A DNA stretch of 64,000 nucleotides. It comes from Pseudisothecium myosuroides (Eukaryota > Streptophyta > Bryopsida > Hypnales > Lembophyllaceae). The stretch covers positions 5,645,296 to 5,709,295 of the forward strand of contig OX637292.1 of the NCBI GenBank assembly GCA_951799445.1, given 5' to 3'. Positions 48,597-61,754 of the stretch are shown here, piece after piece. How positions within the stretch are numbered: position 1 is the stretch's first letter; every line of letters starts with the position of its first letter. Both the position numbers and the translations under genes were made by a program. Below the pieces are notes generated by a model that made no database searches, was not told the origin of the DNA, and worked only from the letters and a program-made list of their open reading frames with translations.

Positions 48597-50299
48597 ATGT
48601 AAGTCATTTTTGTCAAACAAAGTCATGTGTCATCTTGTGATTGGTTTACATTGTTTGAAATTTTTGACTAAAAAAAATTAAATTTTGGCATTTGCTTTGT
48701 CAAAATTGACCTTATAACATTCTTGAATTTGAAGGCAAGGAAGAATTTGCTTTCCATAAATCAAGGCTCTTTTTACTACATAATATCTTGAATGTAGACT
48801 TATCTATGTTTTGTAGGTTATTGTAATACAAAGAAAGTAAACCAACCTATTACATGCATAATAATTGGTTTGCCCTCATAGCATTGTTGAATTTTTTTTA
48901 AATTCCAAATAAAGACACGTGAGAAACAACTAGAGCAATTGAAATTAATATAAATATTTTTTAAGTATGATTTTGTTACAACTTTTTGAAGCATACTACC
49001 CAATTAGCCTAATAGAATCTTTTGAGATTCAAAGTTGAATTCATTGATCATTGCAATCATTCTTTATAAAAAATGTTGTAATTGGCATTTTGAAATCAAT
49101 TTAGGTACTATATATGGGGTCCTGGCATACATGTAAGTAAAATTTTGTAGCATAATTGACTAAGATTGCAACTTTAAGCGAAAGAATTAGCTAAAGTGGC
49201 CAAAACATAAGTCAAATATGGTGAGCTAGAGTGTCATTAAGTCCAGCCAGGCCAATTGAATAGCAGAAGGTACAAGGATCAAGGATATATTAGAGTTTGT
49301 AGGGGAACAAACAAATGGGAATAGGGCTAGATTCAGTAATTGGCTTTGAAATCTTGAATTTCAAATTTTGTTCTTATTTTTCTTAGTTAGACCGGTTAAT
49401 TAGCCAATTGGATGCAAAATAGTGTGCAAAGACATAGTTAATCCAAATAGGTATTAGAGTATGTGAAACCCAATTACTTGGTTGGGTACTTTGTAGTTGG
49501 GAATTGAAAGGCTAAATTGGAAGTTGGTTTGGCAACTATCGGTTGGCTCCTATTAGATTTTGGAGGTCTCATTTTGTTTTTCATCCCAAGTGTCCAAGGA
49601 TGAGTGTCCAAGTCCCAACCCAAGTTGGTTGTGTTTTTTGTTTTTGGAGTGAGTGATGAGGAGATTTGTATTTTGGCAACTGTGAAATGATTAATTGAAT
49701 AGGATTATGCTACCATTATATGTATGTTTTTCTATGCATATACAAATTGGAACATTGTTGTAGTCCAAATTGGATATTGTTTGTGTGAGCCTAAGTTGGA
49801 ATTATTTGGAGTTGTGTAAATTGTTGTTGTAGAGATTGTGTATAAGGGTTGATGAATTGGATGTTGAGATTGTTTACCAATTTGGTGGTGTGTCTCTTAT
49901 ATGTGTTGTAATTGCCTAATTTGATTGTCTTATAGCAACCCTATTTGAAACAATCTTCTTGAGCAAATTTCACGAGTATTTGGATTTCTTAGTCAGATTT
50001 TCCAAATCTAACTACAATTCTAAATGGTCATCTATTCATCTTATTCACCTACAATAATCACAAATAATCAAAGCCTAGAATAGTCAATTTTTGAGATAGA
50101 TTTATACTTAAAAGGTAGAAGTTTCAATAATGGAGGTCAATAATCACTCCATTATTGTCATTTACAATTGATTGTGGTCATTAAATCAACTTAATGTAGC
50201 CAAATATCATTTATTAAAAAATTCTTTGATGAATCCATGTCCCAGGTATTTGGAATGGGGCTTTCTATTTGGAATGTGGTGGTTTACTTTAGTAGATTT
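48597..50299. other. AT-rich gene-free DNA
   Basis: No gene, TIR or tandem array recognised. Confidence 0.45.
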
Positions 50300-50700
50300 A
50301 TATTCTAGGAAGAATTAGATCACCTGAGATGGTTTAACGCAATTGTGAGGTTTAGCATATCATTTTTGATAGGAGCTCCTAATGTTATAATGAATCTATC
50401 TTCTAGGAAAAACTAGAACATGTGAGATGATTTGACACTATTCTAGGGCTTGACATACTATTCTTAACAAAAACACCTAATATTATAGATCTACTTGTTA
50501 TAAAAAATTGTGAGGTTTAGTGACATTCTTGACCAAAACTCTTATTGTTGTGGACCTATATTCTACAAAAATTTAGGTCACCTAAGATGATTTGATACAG
50601 TTATGAGATTTGAGATGACATTTTGACAAGAGCTCTTAATGCTATGGATTTATCTTCTATAAAGAATTAGGTCACCTGAGATGATTTTAATTACCTTCTA
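50300..50700. repeat. Degenerate tandem repeat, about 100-bp unit, four copies
   Basis: Units carry WTTAGRTCACCTGAGATGRTTT, a TTGTGAGGTTTAG block, GACATTCTTGACAAGAGCTC and CTAATGTTATGGATCTATCTTCTA-type segments at about 50308, 50405, 50552 and 50657, with one unit shortened. No coding. Confidence 0.65.
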
Positions 50701-51387
50701 ACATCTTCTTTCATTTTAAGTGCATCTACTTTTATTTGAAGTGGATAATTTTGAAATTAGAAGTTTTTGACATCAATTACTTGAAAACTCATCGACATCA
50801 ACTTCAGGATTAATTCTTGTGAGTATTGATACACATCATTTTAAAGCTTGCATATTGATTGATTGCAATTCATATTATTGTTTCATTACTCATTGTCTAA
50901 AAAGATGGAAGTACAAATGGTTGCATTCATAGAACAACTTAATAATAATGTTATATCTAGAATACATTTGATTGTAAATTGCAATTGTAATTTTAAGTAA
51001 ATTCATTTTTTAAGATGATAAGCACATTGATTGTCTGCTGTAAAATTTGAAATTTCAATATTTTTATTCCAATTACGTTCAGTATTTGGACTGCTTAAAA
51101 ATCATTTGCATGGTTTGTATATTGTTACAAGGGTAGCCTTTATTGTTTCTACAACTACAGTGGCTTAAAATGGATTAAATATTAGATTGGAAAGGTTGAT
51201 CTTTTAAATTGAACTTGTTAACATTTGAAATTAGATACTATATAAGTGTAACTTGAAAATTTAATGCACAATAACCAAATCTTCGGGGTGCTATAATCGT
51301 TTTTAATTGTAATTTGAAAAAAAAGTAAGGATCTATTGCTTAATCAAAAAATTAAAACTCCCAAAGTCCCAATCTTAAGATTCTTAC

Positions 51388-52309
51388 TTGAACCCTTAAA
51401 GGACCAAAGTCCCTTGGGAGACACTTGGGATTTCGGGCAGGCTCATGTGACCTCAAATTTTGAGGTGATTTTCGAAACTTTTTTTTGAAGATAGAAAATC
51501 ACATTAGCTTTTTAAAATTATAATTTTTATTTCAATTGGTGCCCGGGAGCAAAAGTTATGCCACCCTAAGTTCAAAAAGCAGTTTGCTAGGTAGAACAAA
51601 AAAACATACAAAATTGAATTTGTTTAATTTTTAATTTGTTTCTCAAAGATTATATTTTTGTCTAAATTTAAGGCTTTGATTCATTCTATTTGAACTAATA
51701 ATGAGAAAGTTATGAACAATCTTGTTTTTCGGGCAATCTAAGCATATTCTTCAAAAACAACTCATAGAATTCATTTTTGAATGCCAGTTTTATAATTTTC
51801 ATATATTTTCTTTGATAGGGTTAAGTTTGTTTGAAAGAACAATCTCACCATTGGAATTATGGTGTTTCAATTCTATCTAAGAGCTATTAATGATTTAGTG
51901 TTTCATTCAATCTCGGACCTACTTCTACTTAAAAAAAATTCAATGAATGAAAATCAAGTATTTTTTTTTCTAAATTTTTTTCCTCAACTTTCAACTCAAA
52001 TTTTGAACATAAAAAATTATAAATTCAAAGACTATAGTGCAAAAAATTCCACAAATGGCTGTCAAAGTCATCTAAAAAAGCGAGCTAGCATACAAAAAAA
52101 ATTTATTTTCCAACTTTGAATGCTAATATCTTCCAATCTATATGGTCAAATTTCATGAAATTTTTACCACATGATTTGAGATAGGTGAAGTAAAAGATCC
52201 TACGGTTAAATTTTGAATTTTTGGTTTTTGGTTTCTTGGATGATTGCAGCACACATAGTAGTTTTGAATGTTTTTCAAGCCAAAAATGCCTTAGTCCTTT
52301 AGCAATTAA
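51388..52309 (-). mobile_element. TTAA-family MITE, diverged copy
   Basis: Starts ACCCTTAAAGGACC after TTGA (mutated TTAA) at 51388 and ends GTCCTTTAGCAATTAA at 52309. Shares GGGATTTCGGGCAG, GGTGCCCGGGAGCAAAAGTTATG and the TTGATTCATTCTATTTGAA block with other copies, in the orientation of the 60.2 kb copy. Confidence 0.6.
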
Positions 52310-53149
52310 GCATAGAAATTTAAATAATAATCCAATATTTTGCCAAAAGTCAATCTATTTAATTGTGATGTTGATTCTTTCTTACTTACAAGTATGATAA
52401 TAAAATAATATATTAAAATGATATTGTCACAGATAGTATGGTATTGACTCTAATGACCCTTGAGTTTTTGCAAATCAACCTCAGACATAGCCTAAAGATG
52501 AAGTGGCCATACTTGGCTAAAAAAATTTAGAATTTAAACTTCAAACTTTCATCATTATAATATTTCATTCCAATTAAAATTGGAACCAAATGAATTATTT
52601 GAATTATTCAAACGATAAGATTTTATAGTCAAATATTTTAATGTCAAATATTTCATTCCAATTAAGAATGTGTTTTAATTTTTTTAGCTTACATCCAGTT
52701 TGGTCTTTAGCTCTTCACTTAAGGTTTCAAGGGGATAAATTGCAAAGTTTGGACCCATAAAAACCAGCAGGTAGTTCAAATTTTCAAATTTGTGAAAATA
52801 TATAATAAAATAAAATAAAGCAAAATAATTTGATGATGACTTTTGAACAAAATTTATAAAGTGTGGTCTATAGAAAATATCCACATGGTTATGTAAATTG
52901 CTACTCTTACTAAAAAAATTCAATAAAATTTGAAATTGAAAATTGAATTGAAAATTCCTTCTAAAATTGCTAATAGATTAATTATTTGTAATTTTTACAA
53001 GAATTTTTTTCCTTAAGTTAAAAGGTTTAAGTTCTTTTCAAATATTTAAGTTCTACCTGTTGACACTAATGGATAGGAATTAGTTGCCAACAAGGGCAAA
53101 TGTTGGATTCCAATAGGTAGAAGTTGAATGTTGTGCATCAATTTGTATC

Positions 53150-54720
53150 TATTCATGGCGCCTCACACCTAGCATTGCGTCGTACCTAATTCATTGATGA
53201 TACCTGACACCTAGTTAAACGTCTCACATTTACCCATTGATGAAGCTTCACACCAAGTCCGGAGTCCCACCTGGCCACCTCTACCAATTCAAGACGCCTA
53301 ACAGTCTAACACCTAGCTAAACGTCTCGCATTTATTCATTGATGGAGCTTCCTACCAAGTCTGACAACCCACTTCTATCCATTAATGATACCTGACACCT
53401 AGCTAAACGTCTCACATTTATCCATTGGTGAAGCTTCACACCTGATATGGAGCCCACCTCTAGCCATTGATGACACCTGACACCTAGCTAAACGTCTCGC
53501 ATTTATTCATTAATGGAGCTTCACACCAAGTCTGGTGCCCTAATTCTATCCATTAACCCCTAAAGGACCAAGGCCTTTTTTCTGCCAAAAATCACTCAAA
53601 ACTGCCATATTTATAGCAAAGAGTAAAAAAAATTGAAAATTGTTCTTTTTCCACATCTAACCATAGGATCTTACACCTAACTAGTATGAAAGAGTGTGGA
53701 AAAAATTTCAGAATTTTTGACCACACAGATTGCAAGATATCTGCATTTAAAGTGGAAAAAACAAGTTTTTCAGCACATTGCGGGACCAGATTTTTTGACT
53801 TTAAACATTTTTAACTTAAAATTTTTGCACTACAACGTTTTCAGCTTTAAATCTTTATAGTGGAGAATTGAGTTGAGAGTCTAGGAAAAAAAAATTAGAT
53901 TCAAAAAAACTTAATTATCATTCTTAAAAAAATTGTTAAGTAGAAGTAGGTACAAGATAGAAGGAAAATCTAAAATATTCATATATTTTAGATGGAATTA
54001 AAATACACTAATCCCAATGGTGAGATTGTTCTAACAAGTAAATCAGACCATGCAAAAAAAAAAATTTGAAAAATTTGAAAAATTTCATTCCGAAATGCAT
54101 CCTACAAGTTATTTTTTTCAAGAAGATGCTCTAACTGCCCGAAAAACAAGAATGTCCATAACTTTCTCATAACATATCCAAATGAAATGAATCAAAGCTT
54201 TCCACATAGGCAAAAATATAATCTATGAGAAAAAAAATATTAAGAAAAAAAATTCAAATTTTTGTCCATTTTTTTTTTGCTGCCCGGACTGCCCGCCGTC
54301 CCTTGTTTTGAGCTTATATGGTCATAACTTTTTTTCCCGGGCACCGATTGTGAAAAAAATTATATTCCCACAAAGCTTATCAGTTTTTCTATCTCCAAAA
54401 AAAGTTTCAAAAAATCATGACAAAATTTCAGCCCGTAGGTACCTGCCCGAAAATGCATTAGTCCCCCGAAGGGACAACGGTCCTTTAGGGGTTAAAGACA
54501 TCTTATACCAAGCTAAACATCTCGCATTTATCTATTGATGGAGCTTTATACCAAATCAGATGGCCAACCTCTACCTATCAATGGCATCTTACATCTAACC
54601 ACATGCCCCACATTTATCGATTAATGACCCCTTGCACTAGCCAAGTGCCCTATACATATGTACTTCACAACTGCTTTTGTGCGCGTACACATTGATAGTG
54701 CCTCATATATCTATTTTAGT
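53150..54720. repeat. Tandem array, 85-101-bp unit, split by a TTAA element
   Basis: CACCTAGCTAAACGTCTC recurs at 53209, 53310, 53397 and 53482, with TTCATTGATGGAGCTTCACACC and CTATCCATTAATGATACC between. After the inserted element it resumes at 54508 (AGCTAAACATCTCGC) and fades by about 54720. Confidence 0.8.
53553..54495 (+). mobile_element. TTAA-flanked piggyBac-like MITE (935 bp) inserted in a tandem array
   Basis: TTAA at 53553-53556 and 54492-54495 flank CCCCTAAAGGACC...GGTCCTTTAGGGG, a perfect 13-bp TIR. The flanking DNA is a satellite-like array on both sides, and the unit at 53382-53385 keeps the same TTAA uninterrupted, so the duplicated target can be read directly. No ORF of transposase size is present. 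Confidence 0.9.
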
Positions 54721-55617
54721 GCCCTAAATTGATCCATATGTTTTGGAAAAGGAGGCCAACATAAAGAATGGATTGCTAATGCATGGAAATTAGGAGTCCA
54801 ACATTAATTTATAAAAAATAGAAGCTCTTACATATTATGAAAAAATTATATGAATTAATGTGTAATTTTAATTTGGATATTTAATTTAAAAAATCGGATT
54901 GCCCAATTTCCAAAAATATGTTTATATAATTGATAATTTGGTAAACAGTAAAAAATTTGATTAAAAAATCTATTTTCTTTTAAACCCCAATTCACCAATC
55001 CATTATTTTATGGTCACTATCTAATTTCAAGCAATTTTTTCTGGCAAAGAAAAATATTGTAATTTTTAAAAATATTTTAGAGCATAATAGAAAAGGCTCA
55101 TGCTTGAAGGGTTCTCTTTTTCCAAATTCCGATTGCTACAGCCAAGAAAAAATGTAAGGAAAACAATAAAATGTATTCAATAATGCTTAGTGAAAATAAT
55201 TTCATCTTTCAATAATTTTCCATTTTGCATAAATCAATTTGCATAACAAGTTGAGAAAGTTGTTAAAAAACTAGATGCTATAAATAAAAATTGTATTTTT
55301 GGTGAATTTCCAAATGATTGCTTCAAAATAATTTTGAAAAAGGATCCACGTGAATATTTTTCAAATTTCACCATGTGGATTATTTTAAATCTTGTTGTTC
55401 AACATCTTGTCTTTTGATGCAAACATAAAAATGGTTGAAGAAGCCATATTTTACAATACATCTTAATTTTGATTGTATACCTTAGGCATTTAGGGATTAT
55501 TGTATTTTCAAATTTCATAAATTATCATATTAAAATTTTTAAAATTTTAAAATTTTAAAATTTTTAAAAATGAAAATTGTAATTGAACTTGACTGATTGA
55601 AGTACAAAGAATACTAC

Positions 55618-55756
55618 ATTAGAGGAGATCTGAGCCTCTGGAAGACTGTTTCAGGGTTGTTCCCAATGCTACGAACCAGCCCCTGTTGTCAGAAAAAAAA
55701 TAATTAAAAAATAAAAAAAATAAAAAAGTTATTAAAATTTTAAAAGAATACTAAAA

Positions 55757-55821
<65 letters not shown>

Positions 55822-55852
55822 CTGGGACGTTGCCAAATGGCCAGTCTATTCA
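55618..55852. mobile_element. Second copy of the CATTAGAGGAGAT MITE, inverted and truncated, with (AT)n expansion
   Basis: Begins CATTAGAGGAGATCTGAGCC and runs through GGTTGTTCCCAATGCTACG, A-rich DNA and ATGGCCAGTC, the reverse order of the 31.8 kb copy. An (AT)n run of about 55 bases lies inside (55764-55818). The far TIR is not visible. Confidence 0.6.
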
Positions 55853-56220
55853 TACAAAACATGTTGAAATTGGTTATTTATTTTAATATTTTATTTCAAG
55901 ATAAACTTTCTTACTTCTCACACTATTCAACTTGGACTACATTTTATTTTCTATTTCTGAATTGTTTCTTTTTGTCATTTGTTTCAATCAAGTTGATTAT
56001 AAACTATTATATATAGAGAGAGAGAGATTATGGTATGTAGATTAAAATTACACGGATGAACTTTAGGTCTAAGATCTATGACAAAAAGCCATAGAATTTG
56101 AGGTGCCAAAGTTAAAATATTATAATTTTAAGGTTGGACACAATGCTAAAATGCCATAACTTGAAGCCACCAATGTTTTGAAGCCATTTTGTCTATTATA
56201 ATTTCATCTTTATGTGGACC

Positions 56221-56625
56221 TTAATCCTTTAGGGCTGAAAGCGCCTTTTCTTCACTTCAAATGTACTATGAAACGTAATTGAAGTCATCCTATAGTGGCA
56301 AACAAATTGGGCTCTGTCCCAATTTGGCAATAGGGAAGTTCTATGAACGTAGTTGGTGAATCAATGGAGGCGGGGTCACATGAATTAGCAAAGGTGGGGT
56401 TAGTTCTAAGTTCTCAAGATCTTTGGCACTAACTCTTGCAGATTCCTTCCGTATAGGCCCAATACTTGTGCTTAGTTAATGCAATTGGGCTCTCGTTAGA
56501 TGCACAATTTTTGTAGCCTCCCATTTCATTCAGCCCTCGCCTACAAGGGGACCATTGGCTTTAAATTATTTCCAAAATTTGAATTGAATCGACCAAAATG
56601 GGCAAGCTTGGCCCTATAGGGTTAA
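56221..56625. mobile_element. TTAA-flanked element, third subfamily (397 bp)
   Basis: TTAA at 56221-56224 followed by TCCTTTAGGGCTGAAAGCGCC-like end; the right end is its imperfect inverse (GGCAAGCTTGGCCCTATAGGG) followed by TTAA at 56622-56625. That TTAA is also the left flank of the next element. Confidence 0.55.
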
Positions 56626-57430
56626 TTCCTAAATGCCCAAGCCTTTCCAAGTGTATTTTGACTATGAAAAAGATATGGACTTATTGTTATTTTCAATGAA
56701 GCAAAGTTTTTTTCTTTTCAAAATCTAACCATATAGAAGTTTAAAAAGCTTGCTTATAAGTATGCATACCAATTTCAAGTGCGATATTGCATAGGAGTTG
56801 TGAGATTATGAGAAAATAATTTTACATTTTCTATTTTTTGTGTACTATCCCTTTCTACAGTGTTTCAAAAATTTGCATGTAAAAGTTTTTTGGGATTGGA
56901 GGTGACATGAACAACTACAAATAGTGTTAGCACACTAAAGTGCACTTTCAAAAAACTTAATTTCTCATGAAAAGCTATCAAATTCATTATACAATCTACC
57001 TTGCAATTTGTTGAAATGCAATTTTTTTTTAAAAGTAGAAATCGCAAATAACACAAAATCAACACTTGCATGCTTAAATTTTCAATGGTGAAAATCATGA
57101 AAACACTTCATTCTTTCCATTGGGACCATTTTCAAAGCAAATGGACAAGTACAATTTGTTAGATCCCAAATCAAGTGGAATTGTTAAATTTTGCTCAAAG
57201 TTGGGAAATCGAGTAAAATTGGCAAGTTTTATTCTTCCACTAATGGTATATATATGCCTTTGAGGACCTCTCAAGAATAAAATATTTACCTTTTTTAGTG
57301 AAAAATAAAAGCTTTCAATAGTTGACCTTCAATTTTGTCCGTAAATTCTTTTACAAAAGTTAAAGGAATTTAACTACCCACACCAAAATGAGCCTGAAAT
57401 TTTATGGTCGGTTGGGCATTTAAGGGTTAA
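56622..57430. mobile_element. TTAA-flanked element, second subfamily (801 bp)
   Basis: Left end TTCCTAAATGCCCAA and right end TTGGGCATTTAAGGG are inverted, with TTAA at 56622-56625 and 57427-57430. The interior is AT-rich, includes only short shadow ORFs and differs from the 0.93-kb family. Confidence 0.6.
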
Positions 57431-60158
57431 TTGGTCACACACATAAGTTTTCAAAAGCATTCAATGAGAATTGAAGAATTTTTTTTACATATTAATATTT
57501 AGAAATTTATTTAAAATTTAAGAGAATTAAAAGTTAACAATTTCTTTTAATAAACTAAAATTTTTCTTAGATACCAAATGAATATCTGTATGAGAACATG
57601 TTGAAGATTTTGATTTGTAAAGTCCAAAACCTTACACAATCATTTATTACTAGTTGAAAAAAATTCTAATGATAACTTTAGGCTAGGATGATAAAATTGA
57701 CAATTTTTATGTGTAGATTAATACAGGGTTCAACACTTTAATGTATGAAATAATGCCTTGGTATTTTGAGGCGCCCAAACAAAAATGCTTCATTTTGAGT
57801 CAACAATGTACTAATGTATTGTTGGAAAATTTCTAAAATTGAGAAACTTATTGCAATTGCCAATTGGATGAATATATCTACAACAACATGGTGCTTGGAT
57901 ATTCTATCAAATTTTGAAACATAAAAATATTTCCATCTCCATCCTCCCTTAGTATCATTTTGGAAATTTAAACCTTCACTAAGAATTAGCATTTTGAAAA
58001 TTGATATGAATTTTTAGAGAAAATACTTTAAAAATTTACAAAAATACTTTAAAAGTTTGCAACAATTTCAAGTGGCTTTTGAAAAGATTGAAATTGTGTG
58101 ATTTGTGAATTATAGAAACTTACAACTTTACTTTCTATAAACACAAAAAGAAATTCATTTGTCCCACATAAAAGACAAAGGCCAAAATTTGACATTATTT
58201 ATTGTAATAAGATTAGAGGTTGTATGATTTACATCAAGTCAACATGTAAAGAAAAGGGGATTTAGGTTGTAAAATATTAAAAAATTGTTTGAATTTTTTA
58301 TCTTTCTCACTCATTAGTCATTAATTCTTACACCTTAAAAAGAGTGATTACAATTCCAGGATTGGATTCTTTTGGTTGTATTTATTCATTTACTCTCATC
58401 TTTTACTATAAAAATCATAATAAATTCATTTTTCATGATATTTATTGATAATTTTCACCTTGATAGGTAACATGTAGTCTTATATAATAAAATGCCAAAA
58501 TTTACACTTGATGAGGCACTTGTATATAATATAGTCCCTTGAGGACTAAACTCTCAAAATTTTGGACATTCCAAGCATACAAAAATGCATTTTTTCAACC
58601 ATCAATTTTATTGAAGATTCTCATGTTAATTCTTTAACATTTGTAATACATAGATTTTGAAAACTTATCTATGCACAATTTTAGAAATTTGGACTATCCC
58701 CTGGTTTGACTATGTAGTATTGGAGATGGTCATTTATGGATTAATCCATAAAGGTCCCTGCATTTATTAAGTGGTTGTGCCTTGGTCAAACTTGATTGTA
58801 ACTTTCGGAGGATCCATTATTGGTTTTGGTTCAAGCTTTGAAAATGAAGCCCTACAAATTGTATATCTATTTTATTTCAATACATTGAAAAAAATCCAAA
58901 AATTTATTGAGTTATTGCAATTGAAATCTCTATGTGTTAAAATCAAAATAACACAATATTATATATGATTCATTTATTCTTCAATTCCTTAAGGACCAAG
59001 GGATAGTCCAAATTTCTAAAATTGTAGAATTATATTATAATTTATATAATTTATAATAATTATTATATAGTGAAGAATTTCAAAAAAAAATTGTAAAATA
59101 TGATTCATAGATTATATCCATACTATAAAATCAATTGCCATACTATATATTATTTTTCAATAAAATTTGAAACCAGAAATTCTTCCTAGAAATATCCTAT
59201 AGATTGAATATTTTTAATTTTTACAAGTTTTTTTCTTTGAATTTAAAGGATTCAATCCCAATTATGGGGATCTTCAAAGTGTGTTTTTTGAAAACTTATT
59301 CATTGAAGTCATTTTTGAAGGGCCATTTGTTAAATTCAAAAGTTAATTTTTAAAATTAGTCACACATATATCCCTTTGAGGTATACAAGATTTGCAAAAT
59401 AGATTTGTCAAAATCTATACAATACAAATGTAAAGAAAGTAATATATTAATCTACCAATATATTTAAATGGCTAAAAAATAAAGATTCGGGTAACTTGGG
59501 ACATATTTGCATTCACATTTTGTTTGAATTTTAAACGTTTGGTCCCCCAGGGGTTACGACTAGTTCTAATTTTTCAATTATAAAATATTATTTTTCATTC
59601 TAACAATCATCATTGGTTGAATTCCAAATTATCCTAACACATATTTTAATTGACATAATTTTGTGTACATACTAACTTTAAAAAAATTGTAATAAACTTT
59701 ATATTTTCCACAAAATTGTATAAAAATCAAATTCAATAAGATTTTTTTTTCATAAATAAAAATATCAAAATTTTATCAATTTATTTTATTAAAATATAAA
59801 TTTAGTTGATAGTGGTGATTTGAATGAAGGCCATCACTGAGAGAGTTTTGGATGTACTAAAGAAAAAATGATTTTTTGGAAAGTTTTCTCGCTATGCTCT
59901 CATCGTGGCTATTTTTACCTCTTAAATAAAATTTTAATTAATTGATTTGTAATTGATTTATTTTTGTTATATTTATTGATTTATTATTATTTATTATTTA
60001 TAAAAATGACAATCATAATATATTATTAAAAAATTTACATTGAAAGATAACATAGTCTTATGTAACAAAAATATTACATATATTGAAACTATACTTGAAT
60101 ATGATTTAAAAGGCTAAATTGAGTTCAATAATGAATTAGTCCTTTTAGAGTTAAGAAC
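57431..60158. other. AT-rich DNA with degraded TTAA-element ends
   Basis: Isolated end-like sequences occur: TTAATCCATAAAGGTCCC (58741), CCTTAAGGACCAAGGG (58987), GGTCCCCCAGGGGTTA (59543) and TAGTCCTTTTAGAGTTAA (60137-60154). They suggest several eroded copies that could not be paired confidently. No gene seen. Confidence 0.4.
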
Positions 60159-61102
60159 TTAACCCCTAAAGGACCGGCATGCGTTTTTTGTCCGTATAGA
60201 AATTTTGGGCAGGTACGTGTGACTAGACATTTTCATATTTTAAGCTGAAATTTTAATAGAAGGTGGGGACGAGGAATATCTTTCATATGCACCAAATTTC
60301 AGCACATTTGGAAATAGGAGTCAAAAGTTATAGCCAAATATGTTACTTTTTTTCGTAACTGGGCAGTCCGGGCAGCAGAAAAAATTTGGCAAAAATTTGA
60401 TATTTTTTTTTTAATAATTTTTTTCTCATAGATTATATTTTTGTCTATCTAGGAAGCTTTGATTCATTTCATTTGGATTTGTTATGAGAAAGTTATGGAC
60501 ATTCTTGTTTTTCGGGCAGGTAGAGCATCTTCTTGAAAAAAATAACTTGTAGGATTCATTTCTGAATGCTATTTTTGCAATTTTTCAAAAAAAATAAATT
60601 CTCATGGTTTATTTTACTTGCTAGAAAAATCTCACCATTGGGATTATTGCATTTTAATTCCATCTAAAATGTATGAATATTTTAGATTTTCCTTCTATCT
60701 CGTACCTACTTCTACTTAACAATTTTTTTAGGAATGATAAATAAGTTTTTTTGAATTTTTCTTTTTTTCCCTAGACTCTCAACTCAATTCTCCACTATAA
60801 AGATTTGAAGCACAAAACTCTGTAGTGCAAAAATTTTAAGTTAAAAATGTTCAAAGTCAAAAAATCCAGTCCCGCAATGTGCTGAAATACTTGTTTTTTC
60901 CACTTTAAACGCAGATATCTTGCAATCTAAGCGGTCAAAAATTCTGAAATTTTTTCCACACATTCTCATACTAGTTAGGTGTAAGATCCTACGGTTAGAT
61001 GTGCAAAAAAAACATTTTTCAAATTTTTTTACTCCTTGCTATAGAAGTGGCAGTTTTGAGTGTTTTTGGGCAGAAAAAAGGCCTTGGGCCCTTAGGGGTT
61101 AA
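60159..61102 (-). mobile_element. TTAA-flanked piggyBac-like MITE (936 bp), inverted relative to 53.6 kb copy
   Basis: TTAA at 60159-60162 and 61099-61102; ends CCCCTAAAGGACC and GGGCCCTTAGGGG. The whole interior corresponds to the 53.6 kb copy read on the other strand, and the length differs by one base. Confidence 0.88.
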
Positions 61103-61136
61103 AGTACATGCAAAAAAATTTACTTTTGAACTTGTA

Positions 61137-61754
61137 TACCGTACGTTGGGGTCAGGTTCGTAAGACCCCATACGAAATAATTTCTTTTTGGCCAAATATC
61201 CACTTCGTTATTCAATTTTAGAATTTATAAATTTTCGTTCTATTTTATACTGAATTATTCGCGGACTTTAGTGCAAAGCACTATAGCTTAACTACACTAC
61301 ACTGCCACTAGTTCCACTTTTAATTAATTTTGTGGGACCACATGTGGGTCTTCCATATTTTGAGGTGGCTTTACTCAACGTTCACTGCAGAATTCTCGGC
61401 GTCTTTATTACTATCAACAATTAGGCTTTGTTTGAAGACTCTGATATTTTGGATTTAATGGCCAATTTATCAGCATAAATATAATGCTATACACTATAGT
61501 TGTATAGTTGTATGTTATGCCATTCAATTATGTATTCCTTAAATTTTTTTATATTTATAAAGCAATCATTTTTGTATGCATGTTATTTTTCATTTTTCAT
61601 TTTTCATCATTTTTTTCAAATTTCATTTTATTTCCATGAATATTTTCTACAATGTTCATATACACCGTGTTATAATTTTTGAAAATTTCATTTCATGCCC
61701 TACTTATTTTTATTTTTATTTATTTTTTAACGAATCTGACCCGAGCGTAGGGTA
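61137..61754. mobile_element. TIR element, TACCSTACG ends (618 bp)
   Basis: TACCGTACGTTGGGGTCAGG on the left is mirrored, with four or five differences, by CTGACCCGAGCGTAGGGTA on the right (27-bp TIR). TTGTA occurs immediately to the left and one base from the right end, a possible target duplication. The interior is AT-rich and non-coding. Confidence 0.6.

Noticed and set aside
53557..53570. CCCCTAAAGG ends resemble telomeric CCCTAAA
   Set aside because: They occur once per element end, inverted at the other end and flanked by TTAA, which fits transposon termini and not telomere healing.
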